DNA of 64,000 bases from contig NZ_RQHS01000018.1 in the NCBI RefSeq assembly GCF_004770895.1, positions 186,001-250,000 of the forward strand, in the 5' to 3' direction. Position numbers and translations under genes: made by a program. Below the pieces are notes generated by a model. That model saw only the letters and a list, made by a program, of their open reading frames with translations, ran no database searches and was not told the DNA's origin. Shown one piece after another: positions 45,844-54,882 of the stretch (within the stretch, counting starts at the first letter, position 1; each line of letters starts with the position of its first letter). Source of the DNA: Leptospira dzoumogneensis (GTDB taxonomy: Bacteria > Spirochaetota > Leptospiria > Leptospirales > Leptospiraceae).

Positions 45844-46805
45844 TCAGGGAACAGGATCTCTTTCGCAAATTCCAGATTGGCCAAATTTTGTTTGTCCCCT
45901 GCGATACCTGCTTCGTTCCCTTCCGTAGGATAAACCTGCATTCTTTTATCGCAGACTAAATGATTGAATAATGCGAACACGGACTTAGGATGAGAAACCT
46001 TATCTTCCATCCCGACTGAAACTAAAGTAGGGATCTTGATCTTTTTGGAAAAATGTAAACTATCAAAATAAGAAAGATTCTTTTTTACTTGGGCTTTTTT
46101 GGATTTTGCGTTGGAAATCTGTTCCGAAACTTCTTTGGACCAGCTAGTTCCTAACTTCAATTGTGTATCGTCCACATGGCAAAAATTAGGAGTTTCTAAT
46201 ATAAGCGCTTTGACTCTGGGAGAATTCGCCGCACCGAATAATGCCATGGAGGCTCCGATACCTTTGCCTGCCAGGATGATCTTGTCTCCGTCAATCCCGT
46301 CTGTAAGTCTTAAAAATTCGATCGTGCGGATCACATCCAAGTAATTCGCTTTTAAGAAGAAGGATTCTTTGGCTTCTAATCCTTTTCTGTAATATCCAGG
46401 AGTCCAATCCGGATCGGGAATTTCTCCTTCTTTCAAAACCGGACGGATCAACTGAGTTCCATGGCCTCGGAGGTCCAGGATGAGTTGTGCGACTCCAGCT
46501 TCCGTCAGACCCTTAATAATTTGAGGTCTATCTTTTGCATAATCGTGGAAATATACGAGTACAGGTAGATCTCCTCTTTTTCTTGGGATCACCAAACTGC
46601 CGGTAAGCGTTGCGTTCCCATACGATTGGAAAGAAATATCGTAGATGGTTTCTTTTAAAATGGTCCCTTTGAGCAGGGCCTTAGTTTGGTTTTTAACCGG
46701 AAAACCTTTGAGTTCTCGGATCGACTCCGCCCAAAAATCGTCCAAATCCGCTGGAGGTGAGAAGGGAGGATAAGTCTGGAAGCACTCGTCGAAACTGATA
46801 GCCAT
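45840..46805 (-). CDS. AXE1-family (cephalosporin-C deacetylase-like) protein lacking catalytic Ser and His
   Basis: The 321-residue length, the N-terminal PPADLDDFWAESI motif, the AXE1 strand pattern (VLVYFHDYAKDRP, LDLRGHGTQ) and the YYRKGLEAKESFFLKANYLD block identify the acetyl-xylan esterase/cephalosporin-C deacetylase family. However the nucleophile elbow reads AGKGIGAS, placing Gly182 where the family has Ser (GGSQGG), and the C-terminal GHE reads EGNEAG, placing Asn297 where His is expected; only the Asp (about 268, GMEDKV) remains. The enzyme is therefore probably inactive or uses other chemistry. The frame is intact, so this is not simple decay. Overlaps cysS by four bases. Confidence 0.82.
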   Translation of the reverse strand: MAISFDECFQTYPPFSPPADLDDFWAESIRELKGFPVKNQTKALLKGTILKETIYDISFQSYGNATLTGSLVIPRKRGDLPVLVYFHDYAKDRPQIIKGLTEAGVAQLILDLRGHGTQLIRPVLKEGEIPDPDWTPGYYRKGLEAKESFFLKANYLDVIRTIEFLRLTDGIDGDKIILAGKGIGASMALFGAANSPRVKALILETPNFCHVDDTQLKLGTSWSKEVSEQISNAKSKKAQVKKNLSYFDSLHFSKKIKIPTLVSVGMEDKVSHPKSVFALFNHLVCDKRMQVYPTEGNEAGIAGDKQNLANLEFAKEILFPE

Positions 46806-46821
46806 CAGAGATACATCGTTT

Positions 46822-47676
46822 TCATTTCAACGGGGGTGTAAAGTGATCTTTTGCGGAATACAATGTCTGTAGAAGAAGGACTGAAATTGTCATAGGCCCT
46901 ACACCTCCCGGAACAGGAGTATAATGAGAGGATTTTTCCCATGCCTTGGAAATTTCGATATCTCCTAGGTTTCCTGCGTTATAACCGGCATCCAATAATA
47001 CCGCTCCCGGTTTGATCCAATCCGATTTGATAAATTCAGGTTTTCCGACAGCACCCACAACTATATCCGCTTGGGAAACGATTTCCGGTAGGTTTTGGGT
47101 TCTGGAATGACAGAGGGTGACCGTTGCATTCATTTCCGTAAGAAGCATCGCCATAGGTTTTCCCAAAATAGGAGAACGTCCTACAACCACGGCTCTTTTT
47201 CCTGCTGGGTCAATTCCGTATTCTTTTAGAAGAAGAACCATACCGTACGGAGTGCAAGGAAGATAAGTTTCCACACCCATAGACAATTTCCCGAAGGATA
47301 ATGTAGTAACTCCGTCCACATCCTTCTTCAAATCGATCCGATCGAAAGCTGCTCTTTCGTCTATCTGAGGAGGGGTAGGATGTTGTAAAAGAATTCCGTG
47401 GGTATCCGGATCCGCGTTCAGTCGATCGATGACTGCAAGTAATTCCTGGGTAGTAGTAGTTTCAGGAAGTTCGATTTTTTCGGAGATCATTCCCACTGCA
47501 TGACAGGACTTGACTTTCATATTTACGTAAGTGGCAGAAGCAGGATCGCTCCCGACCAGGATAGTCGCGAGTTTCGGGGGTTTTTTTCCGGAAGCCGTAA
47601 GAGTTTTGATCTCTTCGGCGATAGAATCTTTTATCTTTTGGGAAAGTTTTTTGCCATCCAGTAAAATCGCAGTCAT
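46822..47676 (-). CDS. folD: Methylenetetrahydrofolate dehydrogenase/cyclohydrolase
   Basis: Bifunctional folate enzyme interconverting methylene-, methenyl- and formyl-tetrahydrofolate with NADP (284 residues). The catalytic Lys is in TYVNMKVKSC; the nucleotide site VVVGRSPILGKPMAML and the C-terminal PVPGGVGPMTISVLL are typical. The active-site loop GILLQHPTPPQID has His in place of the more frequent Leu of QLPLP, a variant known in part of the family. It stands 16 bases upstream of the AXE1-like gene and is divergent from asnS across about 80 bases. Confidence 0.96.
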   Translation of the reverse strand: MTAILLDGKKLSQKIKDSIAEEIKTLTASGKKPPKLATILVGSDPASATYVNMKVKSCHAVGMISEKIELPETTTTQELLAVIDRLNADPDTHGILLQHPTPPQIDERAAFDRIDLKKDVDGVTTLSFGKLSMGVETYLPCTPYGMVLLLKEYGIDPAGKRAVVVGRSPILGKPMAMLLTEMNATVTLCHSRTQNLPEIVSQADIVVGAVGKPEFIKSDWIKPGAVLLDAGYNAGNLGDIEISKAWEKSSHYTPVPGGVGPMTISVLLLQTLYSAKDHFTPPLK

Positions 47677-47756
47677 GGGTTCAGGATTTAGCTTCCGGTC
47701 CCGATGTCATCCGAAAATAATCCTTTTCAGTCGGGTAGAATGCTTAAAATAGGATC

Positions 47757-49064
47757 ATGTCCGAAGTTTCCACCATTGACCTAAATCGTTTGCCGGAACA
47801 TGTAAACCAAACCGTACGTATCCAAGGTTGGGTCCACGGTTTGAGAGGATCTAACGCCAGACAATTTTTAAGTCTGAGAAATTCCGGAAAAATCCTACAG
47901 GTGCTCGCAGAAAAAGAAATTTTGGGAGAAGATCTGTTCTCGGAGATCAAACACCTAAAACAGGAAACTTCAGTAGAAGTGATCGGTAAATTAGTGGAAA
48001 ATGAAAAGTCTCCCATAGGATTCGAACTGGTACTTTCTTCTTTCAAGAAGGTGGGGGAATCCGAGAATTATCCGATCACACCCAAAGAACACGGAATAGA
48101 CTTCTTACTTTCCCAAAGACATCTTTGGTTACGTTCCAGTAAGCAGCTTGCTATCATAAAGGTTAGAAGTGAACTTTCTTACCAGATCCGAAAATATTTC
48201 CACAGCAACCAATTCACATTGATAGATACACCTATCCTAACGGGTTCCATAGGAGAATCTGCAGGAACATTATTCTCTACGGAATATTTCGATCTTGGAA
48301 ATGCGTATCTAGCACAAACAGGACAATTGTACTTAGAGACTGCGATATTCGCGCATAATAAAGTGTACTGTTACGGACCTACATTCAGAGCGGAGAAGAG
48401 CAAAACCAGAAGACATTTAACTGAATTCTGGATGGTGGAAGCGGAAACAGCATTTTTAACACATGCAGAAAATCTAAAATTGCAGGAGGATTTTGTAAAA
48501 ACAGTCATCAAAGAAACTGTTTCTTCCTGTTTGCCTGAACTAAAAGTTTTGGAAAGAGACCCGGCACCTCTATTAGATTATATCTCCAAACCATTCGCTC
48601 TTATAGATTATAAAGAAGCTTTGGAATATCTACAATCCCAGAAAGAAGATATAACCTGGGGGGATGATATCAATTCCGAAAGAGAACAGATGCTTTGCCA
48701 AAAATTCGGTGGGCCTGTTTTTATCCAAAAATATCCAAGAGAAGCAAAAGCATTCTATATGAAGGTCAACCCTGAGGACCCAAGGACAGTGCTTAACGCG
48801 GACCTGATCGCTCCGGACGGAGTGGGAGAGATCATAGGCGGTTCCGAAAGGGAAGAAAGTTACGAAAATATCACTAAAAGACTCCAGGAAGAAAATTTGC
48901 CTGTGGAATCCTATGAGTGGTATTTGGAACTTAGAAAATACGGCTCCGTTCCTCATTCTGGATTCGGCCTCGGAACAGAAAGGCTGATTGCCTGGATCTG
49001 CGGACTACAACATGTCCGGGAATGTATTCCTTACCCTCGTATGATGGAAAGATTGTATCCTTAA
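47757..49064 (+). CDS. asnS: Asparaginyl-tRNA synthetase
   Basis: Class IIb synthetase charging tRNA(Asn) directly (435 residues). An N-terminal OB-fold anticodon-binding domain (VRIQGWVHGLRGSNARQFLSL) precedes the class II core: motif 2 FRAEKSKTRRHLTEFWMVEAE-type (Arg, Glu and His-Leu-Thr-Glu spacing) and motif 3 GFGLGTERLIAWICGL. The lack of the aspartate-specific insertion and the LTEFWMVE signature point to AsnRS. Its presence implies that GatCAB is not needed for Asn-tRNA in this organism. Followed by a 90-base inverted-repeat element. Confidence 0.95.
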   Translation: MSEVSTIDLNRLPEHVNQTVRIQGWVHGLRGSNARQFLSLRNSGKILQVLAEKEILGEDLFSEIKHLKQETSVEVIGKLVENEKSPIGFELVLSSFKKVGESENYPITPKEHGIDFLLSQRHLWLRSSKQLAIIKVRSELSYQIRKYFHSNQFTLIDTPILTGSIGESAGTLFSTEYFDLGNAYLAQTGQLYLETAIFAHNKVYCYGPTFRAEKSKTRRHLTEFWMVEAETAFLTHAENLKLQEDFVKTVIKETVSSCLPELKVLERDPAPLLDYISKPFALIDYKEALEYLQSQKEDITWGDDINSEREQMLCQKFGGPVFIQKYPREAKAFYMKVNPEDPRTVLNADLIAPDGVGEIIGGSEREESYENITKRLQEENLPVESYEWYLELRKYGSVPHSGFGLGTERLIAWICGLQHVRECIPYPRMMERLYP

Positions 49065-49070
49065 AACGAT

Positions 49071-49160
49071 CTCACGCAGAGCCGCGAAGGCGCAAAGAAA
49101 GGACTTTTATTCCTTTAGTACTATTTAAAAACTCTCAGCGTCTCTGTGCCTCTGCGTGAG
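49071..49160. repeat. CGCAGAG-type intergenic inverted-repeat element (about 90 bp)
   Basis: Starts with CTCACGCAGAG and ends with its exact complement CTCTGCGTGAG. The next 12 positions of the arms match in about two thirds of cases (GCCGCGAAGGCGC-like against GCACAGAGACGC-like), and an inner perfect 6-base stem AAAGGA/TCCTTT lies at 49098-49116. An A-run follows. The wording recalls the dispersed CGCAGAG/CTCTGCG intergenic repeats I remember from many bacterial genomes. No open reading frame. May fold into a transcript-end hairpin for asnS. Confidence 0.7.
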
Positions 49161-49215
49161 AAAAAAAGTCTAGAAAAAAAGCCAGAGCAACCGATACCAA
49201 AAATAGAGGTATCGT

Positions 49216-50010
49216 ATGGCTAAAAGTTCCGCCCTTTCCACACAGCTTTCCTTGGAAGAGTCCGCTTGGGAACTCTTTGAAACGGGAGCGTACGAGGAAG
49301 TATCCAAACTAGCGGAGAAGAATCCGAAAAACGTGTTCTTAAATCATTTAAGAGCGGTTTGCGAATTCGAAACGGAAACGAATACCGCCAATAATTTTCC
49401 TTTAGAAGGAAAAACGGTCCTTACACCTTTGCTCGGCGCATATCTGCATAAAGCAAAAGGAAATGCTAAAGAGGCCGCGGTATTATTTCACGAATACTTC
49501 AAGGCATCTTCCAGTCCGGTATCTTATTCTATCTTAACCACCGGGATCAAGGCATGCGAAGAAGTGGGGGCCCACAAAGCATGTGCGGATCTAATCCAGA
49601 GATACAAGGCTCTTTGGTCGGACGGATATTTTTCCAAACTGGAATTTTTCTCCCTGTATCATTTAAGAAAATTCGAAGAAGCTCTTAAAGTTTTCAAAGA
49701 AAATTCGGAGAACTTAAAAGAAGACAGAGATGTTCTGGCAGCTTTAGGATTATGTTTTGTTCATATAGGAAGATTCGAAGACGCTCGTAATATTCTAGAA
49801 AAACTTCCCGGTGCGGGAGAGATCCCTTCTTATGAAGATAAGGTGACAGAGTATTCAGATAGGATCAAAAATATCCCTAAATACGAAGCTAGAAAAAAAG
49901 AACTTTCTAGAACGGAACTCTTAGATCTGGGATACGCGTATCTATTCTCAGAGTCTTATAAGAAAGCGGAAGAAGTTTTTACTTCTCTGGTTTCCCTAGA
50001 ATCACGATAA
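49216..50010 (+). CDS. TPR-like protein
   Basis: All-helical protein of 264 residues with repeated helix pairs of TPR style (SAWELFETGAYEEVSKLAEK, LRKFEEALKVFKEN, LGLCFVHIGRFEDARNILEKL, LGYAYLFSESYKKAEEVFTSL). No signal peptide or membrane helix, so cytoplasmic and probably a protein-binding adaptor; partner unknown. A GAGGT lies before the ATG at the usual distance. Its last 32 bases overlap the 3' end of the convergent exported-protein gene, an unusually long convergent overlap. Confidence 0.75.
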   Translation: MAKSSALSTQLSLEESAWELFETGAYEEVSKLAEKNPKNVFLNHLRAVCEFETETNTANNFPLEGKTVLTPLLGAYLHKAKGNAKEAAVLFHEYFKASSSPVSYSILTTGIKACEEVGAHKACADLIQRYKALWSDGYFSKLEFFSLYHLRKFEEALKVFKENSENLKEDRDVLAALGLCFVHIGRFEDARNILEKLPGAGEIPSYEDKVTEYSDRIKNIPKYEARKKELSRTELLDLGYAYLFSESYKKAEEVFTSLVSLESR

Positions 50011-50842
50011 CTCTTCCTTTCAAAAGAGCCTCCCTGGATTTAGGGGAGGCCAGGACCTTCTCCGCATCTTCGTTGGAGATCACAAGGTCAGCTCCCAATT
50101 TTCCGGAAACACCTAACGCAGTAGTCAAAAGTGGTTTATAACCGGAGACTTCTTCCTTCATTGCGTCCTGCATTTTAGAAAAATAGCGGATATATCCGTA
50201 ATTCACGATGGAACTTTTTTTAACGAATAACGGAGAATAGATCCCGATCCCGTCTTCGTCCCTGATCTCCGAAAATAATGCAGGCACAACGTCTAAATGC
50301 CTTGCATCTACTATAAGACCCGTATAAGGATCCGCAGGGTTATGGATCGGATGAGCTTCCGGAAAATTTTCGGAAGAATAGGGAAGAGTGATATGAGATA
50401 GAATTCCCTTTTTACCTTTTAAAGAAAGAATTCCTGTAGCGATCAAATGATTTCCTTTGAATCGGTTATGGATCTCGATAGGTTCCTTCTCGTAGATCTC
50501 TTGGAAAATTTCCCTAAAAGATTCGTCTTGTGCTATTTTTTCGCGAAGAAGAAGATTGGAATCCAACTTTAGATTTTCCATACTTCTATATAAATATTTC
50601 TTAATCTCTTCTTTAGCGGTTTCTTTTGCGATGTTCCTGGCCTCAGTGATATTTTTTGCGGTCCCGATCTTATTATAATCCGGATCATCCGGATGAAATG
50701 CGATCTTAGGAAGTTTTACTTCCACGGTTTTACTGATCTCTCCGGTTCTCCAATTTATGATCGTTTCCGTTTTGTCCTTGGACTCCCATGCAAAAATGGA
50801 AATTCCAGAGATCAAAAAGAATGCCAGAAATTTAAGTTTCAT
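49979..50842 (-). CDS. Exported protein, LPP20-like pattern
   Basis: Periplasmic or surface protein of 287 residues, with signal peptide MKLKFLAFFLISGISIFA and no lipobox Cys. The region AKNITEARNIAKETAKEEIKKY resembles the helix-rich opening of LPP20/FlgT-like domains, and the C-terminal half has the GLIVDARHLDV ... YSPLFVKKSSIVNYGY signature seen in that group. Function unknown; an envelope role is inferred. It overlaps the helicase gene upstream by four bases and the convergent TPR gene by 32. Confidence 0.62.
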   Translation of the reverse strand: MKLKFLAFFLISGISIFAWESKDKTETIINWRTGEISKTVEVKLPKIAFHPDDPDYNKIGTAKNITEARNIAKETAKEEIKKYLYRSMENLKLDSNLLLREKIAQDESFREIFQEIYEKEPIEIHNRFKGNHLIATGILSLKGKKGILSHITLPYSSENFPEAHPIHNPADPYTGLIVDARHLDVVPALFSEIRDEDGIGIYSPLFVKKSSIVNYGYIRYFSKMQDAMKEEVSGYKPLLTTALGVSGKLGADLVISNEDAEKVLASPKSREALLKGRVIVILGKPEK

Positions 50843-52836
50843 ACCGCTTCTCCGGAAGAGTAATTGGGAAGTTTAGAATATTCTAATTTTAATTGGTTCC
50901 ACTCGGTGATCCTTTTTGCAGGAGGAAGAGAATTGATCAGATCCGTTCCATACGACTTGGTCCAGATACGAGAATCCAATAAACTTACGATCCCTGTGTC
51001 TTTTTCGGAACGGATCAGCCTTCCAAAACCTTGTTTCAGAACAGTGGTCGCATAAGGAAGTTGAAGATCTTTGAAAGGATTCCCACCTTTCTCTTTCAAT
51101 TTTTCACTTCTTGCCTCAAGCACCGGATCGTTAGGAGGTTGGAACGGAAGTTTAGTCAGGATCACTGATCTGAGTTTATCACCTCTGATATCCACTCCCT
51201 GCCAGAAGGAAGATACTCCGAAAAGTACCGCATCCTTTTCCGCTAAAAAACGGTTTTTAGCCGCTTCCGGTCCCATTTCTAGTTGAGAGATGATAGGTAG
51301 ATCCGTAAGAGGTCTAATCGTTTCTATAATTTCATTCAAGGATTTATTAGAAGTAAATAAAACGAATGCTCCACCTTTTGTGAGTTCTATCAGTTTTAAA
51401 ATATAACGAGAAAGATCCGCAGCATTTCTTTCTGCAGATTCAGTTGCGTCTTTTATATCCTTAGGCAAAAACAAAAGTGCATTTTTCTCATAAGGAAAAG
51501 GAGAAGCAACAAGCTTGGATTTAGAAGGTAATCTTCCGATCCGGTCCGCAAAATAACTTAGATCACCTTTATTGGTGGAAAGTGTAGCGGAAGTGAAAAC
51601 TATACTTTCAGTTCTGGGCTCTAAAACTTCTCTGAGTATCGTTTCGGATTTTAAAGGTTGGGTCAGAAGTTTAGGGAACATCTCCTTCGTTCTAGTATTC
51701 GGAGGATCCGCCCAATACACTCTTTCTCCCTCATCCATCGTACGGAAAAGATGTAAACCTTCTGCGATCTGTCCGATCCGTCCCGAAGACATTTCGATCT
51801 CGAGTGCGATCTCTTTTTCTTCCAGATCGTCACTTTCTTTAGAATATTTTTTTAATTCTAAAAGAAGAGCTTCTTGCAAAGAATCTAATGCCGCTTCTAA
51901 TTCCCCTCCGTCCATTTTTAACGGCCTGCGAATTCTTTGGGAACCGTAGAAATTGAGAGGAAGTTCTCCCACCACCTTGTTAAAACAAAGGAAAAGTTTT
52001 TCTCCTGCAAGATTGGTAAGATCGTTTATCTTAGGAGAATTGAGTCTCGCACCTAAGCCCGATTTTTTTTGGGAATTCCAAACACCTTGTAATAGTTTTT
52101 GGATCTCTAAAGAAGATAATTCAATTCTAAATGCGTTCCCTAAAACTTCCGGAAAATTATGGGCCTCATCTACTACGATCTTTTTGAAGTCCGGCAGAAT
52201 ATTAAAATCGGATGCAATATGTGCTGCGAGCAAGGAATGATTTACGATCAGCAAATTGGACTTCTGCCATTTAGCCCTTTCTAAAAAATAAAAAGAATGG
52301 GAGAAGTTAGGGCAGCTTCTTCCTAAACAAGAATCTGCTTCCCTTGTTACCTTAGACCAAAAATCGGGAGAGGCATATCCGTCATATTCCTGCCTTCTTC
52401 CTGATCCGGAATTAGAGACCCAGTCCTTAAAAGAATTCAAATGTTCCATCATCTCGGGACCGAATGTTCCCTGGGTCAGAACATTTCCCAATTTTCTTTT
52501 GCAGACGTAGTTAGAAGCACCCATTGCAATTTCCGCTTTCACTTCTTGTCCCAAAATTTGAGAAACAAGAGGGATATCTTTTCGGATCAATTGGTCTTGG
52601 AGAGCTTTTGTTTCCGTGGAGATGACTACGATCTCCTCATCTTCCAATGCGCTGATCGCGGCGGGGATAAGATAAGCCAATGATTTTCCTACACCTGTTC
52701 CCGCTTCCACGATCAGATGTTCCGAACTTGCAAATGCTTGTTCTACACTATTCGCCATTTGGATCTGGCCTGATCTGGATTCGAAATCAGGCCAGAGTTT
52801 GGAAAGTTTTTTGAATTGTTCTTCTACTCTGCTCAA
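50839..52836 (-). CDS. dinG: DinG/XPD-type ATP-dependent DNA helicase
   Basis: Superfamily 2 5'-3' helicase with an iron-sulphur cluster (665 residues). Walker A is VEAGTGVGKSLAYLIP near residue 45, the DEAH box is IVVDEAHNFPEV, and motif V/VI regions are FWQGVDIRGDKLRSVIL and KQGFGRLIRSE. Cluster-binding Cys residues can be picked at YVCKRK, DSCLGRSCPNF, four in the expected region between motifs I and II. Members unwind forked DNA, R-loops or D-loops in repair. The exact orthology (DinG versus YoaA) is not resolved. Coupled to the exported-protein gene, and only 4 bases from the transporter gene upstream. Confidence 0.9.
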   Translation of the reverse strand: MSRVEEQFKKLSKLWPDFESRSGQIQMANSVEQAFASSEHLIVEAGTGVGKSLAYLIPAAISALEDEEIVVISTETKALQDQLIRKDIPLVSQILGQEVKAEIAMGASNYVCKRKLGNVLTQGTFGPEMMEHLNSFKDWVSNSGSGRRQEYDGYASPDFWSKVTREADSCLGRSCPNFSHSFYFLERAKWQKSNLLIVNHSLLAAHIASDFNILPDFKKIVVDEAHNFPEVLGNAFRIELSSLEIQKLLQGVWNSQKKSGLGARLNSPKINDLTNLAGEKLFLCFNKVVGELPLNFYGSQRIRRPLKMDGGELEAALDSLQEALLLELKKYSKESDDLEEKEIALEIEMSSGRIGQIAEGLHLFRTMDEGERVYWADPPNTRTKEMFPKLLTQPLKSETILREVLEPRTESIVFTSATLSTNKGDLSYFADRIGRLPSKSKLVASPFPYEKNALLFLPKDIKDATESAERNAADLSRYILKLIELTKGGAFVLFTSNKSLNEIIETIRPLTDLPIISQLEMGPEAAKNRFLAEKDAVLFGVSSFWQGVDIRGDKLRSVILTKLPFQPPNDPVLEARSEKLKEKGGNPFKDLQLPYATTVLKQGFGRLIRSEKDTGIVSLLDSRIWTKSYGTDLINSLPPAKRITEWNQLKLEYSKLPNYSSGEAV

Positions 52837-52840
52837 ATGA

Positions 52841-54649
52841 TTACGCTTCCCTGGTGCGGAAAAGTTTGATCACACAATATAAGGATAGAAGGGTTACGAG
52901 TCCCAAAGAAACCCACATGATGAGTGCACCATCCAAAGTTAATTCAGGAGAAACAGATCCGAATGCTTCCTTGATAGACCCGGTTTCCTTGTAAGGAAAT
53001 ATATTCATAAAGAATGCCAGGATCAGTATAAAACTTCCCAAAAAGATTGGTAGCACTTTGTTCGTGGATTTGTCCTTGGATTCTTCTTTGCCTTTTAGGC
53101 TAAAATGTACAAGAATGTAAACGAGTGCGAATACCGCTATAATTGCCAGAAATACATAACGGGAGATCAATGCTTGGAATTTCGCTTCTTCTGCACTTAT
53201 GCCCGCGCCTGCATTAGCGATCACCCAATCCACATCCATCTTATTGATATAAGATCCCAGGTTTTGGTAGAGAAACATTCCAAATACGATCAGTAAAAAT
53301 GCAGGTGTAACGTATTGGATCACCCACCAGAAAAACTTAGGAAGCTGGGCCTGCGCACCCTTATGACCTTCTTCCAAACCTTTTTTAGCTCCGATCACCC
53401 AGCCGAAAATTACGATCTGTAAGGTTGCCAAGATATAGATCAGAACCGTTCCTACCCAGAAATCTGCCTGGTCTAAGGCATTGAAATTTTTGTTAAAATA
53501 CAAGATCGGAAAAGAAAGTCCGAACGTGAAAAGAAAAAGTATAAAACTAGAGGTCCTTCTTCTGATATGAAAAGCTTCTTCTAAAAATACGATCACAGGC
53601 TGGAGCATCGTTACGGAAGAGGTGAGTGCCGCTAAGAATAGGACAAAATACCAGATCGCTCCAAAAAACGAACCTCCGGGCATCAATGCAAACACGGAAG
53701 GAAGCGCGATAAATCCCATTCCGAATGTTCCGAAGGATGTTGCCGATACTCCTAAAAACAAAAATGCGACAGGAATAGTGATCATTCCACCGAATGCAAC
53801 TTCTACAAACTCATTTAATGAAGCAGCGGAAACGGAAGACAGAATTACATCGTTCTCTTTTTTGAGATAACTGGAAAATACCAATGCGATCCCGAAACCC
53901 GCGGATAAAGTAAAAAATATCTGGCCTGCAGCGGAGATCCAAACCTTAGCCTCTCCCAATGCGGCCCAGTTCGGGTTCCACATCTGAGCGAGTCCTAATT
54001 CTATATTATCTAAAGTTAATACTCTAACAAGGACAATTACGGAACAGATTAACATAGAAGGAACTGCGATCTTGGCGAATACTTCCAGACCTTTTGCGAT
54101 CCCTCTATACACTAAAATAAAGTTCATTAAAAAGCAGGCGAGTGTTGCGTAAAAAATTTTACCTTGGACGGCACTTCCGTTCTCTTTTGCTCCCACCAAA
54201 GTATGGAAATGGTTGGAAGAATTTTGGATGAGAGAATTCAGATCCCCGTTCCCTGAATTCAGGCTGATACTTCCTGTCACAAAATCGAAAGCATAAGCAA
54301 GACACCATGCTTCCACAAAAACGTAATAGACATATATCAATAAAGGAATGGTAACTCCGATCGTCCCAAGCAGTCTAAGAGGAACACCGGAAAGATAAGC
54401 GCGGAATAGATTCGGAAAACTATGACCTTGTTCTCCACCCATTCTTCCCATCACCCATTCGGTGATACAGACTGGGATCCCAACCAGGATAAAACTGATG
54501 ATATAAGGGAGAAGGAAGGCTCCTCCTCCATTCTGCACTGCTTGTCCCGGAAATCGGAGGAAATTTCCGAGTCCGATCGCTCCTGAGGCAACGGTTAATA
54601 TGAGTCCAGTGCGGGATTTCCAACTTTCCTTGGGCGGTTCTTTAGTCAT
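52841..54649 (-). CDS. Sodium-dependent transporter, NSS/SNF family
   Basis: LeuT-type symporter (602 residues, about 12 helices). The TM1 sodium/substrate motif is [27 protein letters not shown] with TEWVMGR after TM2, and [16 protein letters not shown] marks TM6; both are family-defining. It probably moves an amino acid with Na+. It starts 25 bases from an inverted repeat (54675-54699) that might bind a regulator, and heads the operon with the helicase and exported-protein genes. Confidence 0.93.
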   Translation of the reverse strand: MTKEPPKESWKSRTGLILTVASGAIGLGNFLRFPGQAVQNGGGAFLLPYIISFILVGIPVCITEWVMGRMGGEQGHSFPNLFRAYLSGVPLRLLGTIGVTIPLLIYVYYVFVEAWCLAYAFDFVTGSISLNSGNGDLNSLIQNSSNHFHTLVGAKENGSAVQGKIFYATLACFLMNFILVYRGIAKGLEVFAKIAVPSMLICSVIVLVRVLTLDNIELGLAQMWNPNWAALGEAKVWISAAGQIFFTLSAGFGIALVFSSYLKKENDVILSSVSAASLNEFVEVAFGGMITIPVAFLFLGVSATSFGTFGMGFIALPSVFALMPGGSFFGAIWYFVLFLAALTSSVTMLQPVIVFLEEAFHIRRRTSSFILFLFTFGLSFPILYFNKNFNALDQADFWVGTVLIYILATLQIVIFGWVIGAKKGLEEGHKGAQAQLPKFFWWVIQYVTPAFLLIVFGMFLYQNLGSYINKMDVDWVIANAGAGISAEEAKFQALISRYVFLAIIAVFALVYILVHFSLKGKEESKDKSTNKVLPIFLGSFILILAFFMNIFPYKETGSIKEAFGSVSPELTLDGALIMWVSLGLVTLLSLYCVIKLFRTREA

Positions 54650-54674
54650 CTAGGGTTGTTCCGGCTTTTAGGGA

Positions 54675-54699
54675 TTTCGGACTTAATACCTGTCCGAAA
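54675..54699. promoter_or_regulatory. Inverted repeat with 9-base spacer before the transporter gene
   Basis: TTTCGGAC, 9 bases, GTCCGAAA: a perfect dyad in the transporter leader, about 185 bases upstream of clpB. The geometry resembles an operator, but the sequence is unlike CIRCE (TTAGCACTC). It may alternatively form an mRNA hairpin. Confidence 0.45.
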
Positions 54700-54882
54700 A
54701 GGGAATGGCTATAATCCCAGTAAAAGTGTCCCCCTTGTCAAAACGAATTCGGATTTAGAAATGGAAAAAAACGGGACATAATGGAGCTAAAATCCTATCT
54801 GACTTTCTGGCAGAAAATTTTAGAAATTTAACTGATGGCCCAGTCTAAGTATTAACTCGAATACAAGTGGATTCGGATAAAA

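Noticed and set aside
54650..54882. CIRCE or sigma-32-like site for clpB
   Set aside because: No TTAGCACTC dyad and no convincing -35/-10 pair could be found; only the unrelated dyad at 54675 is clear.
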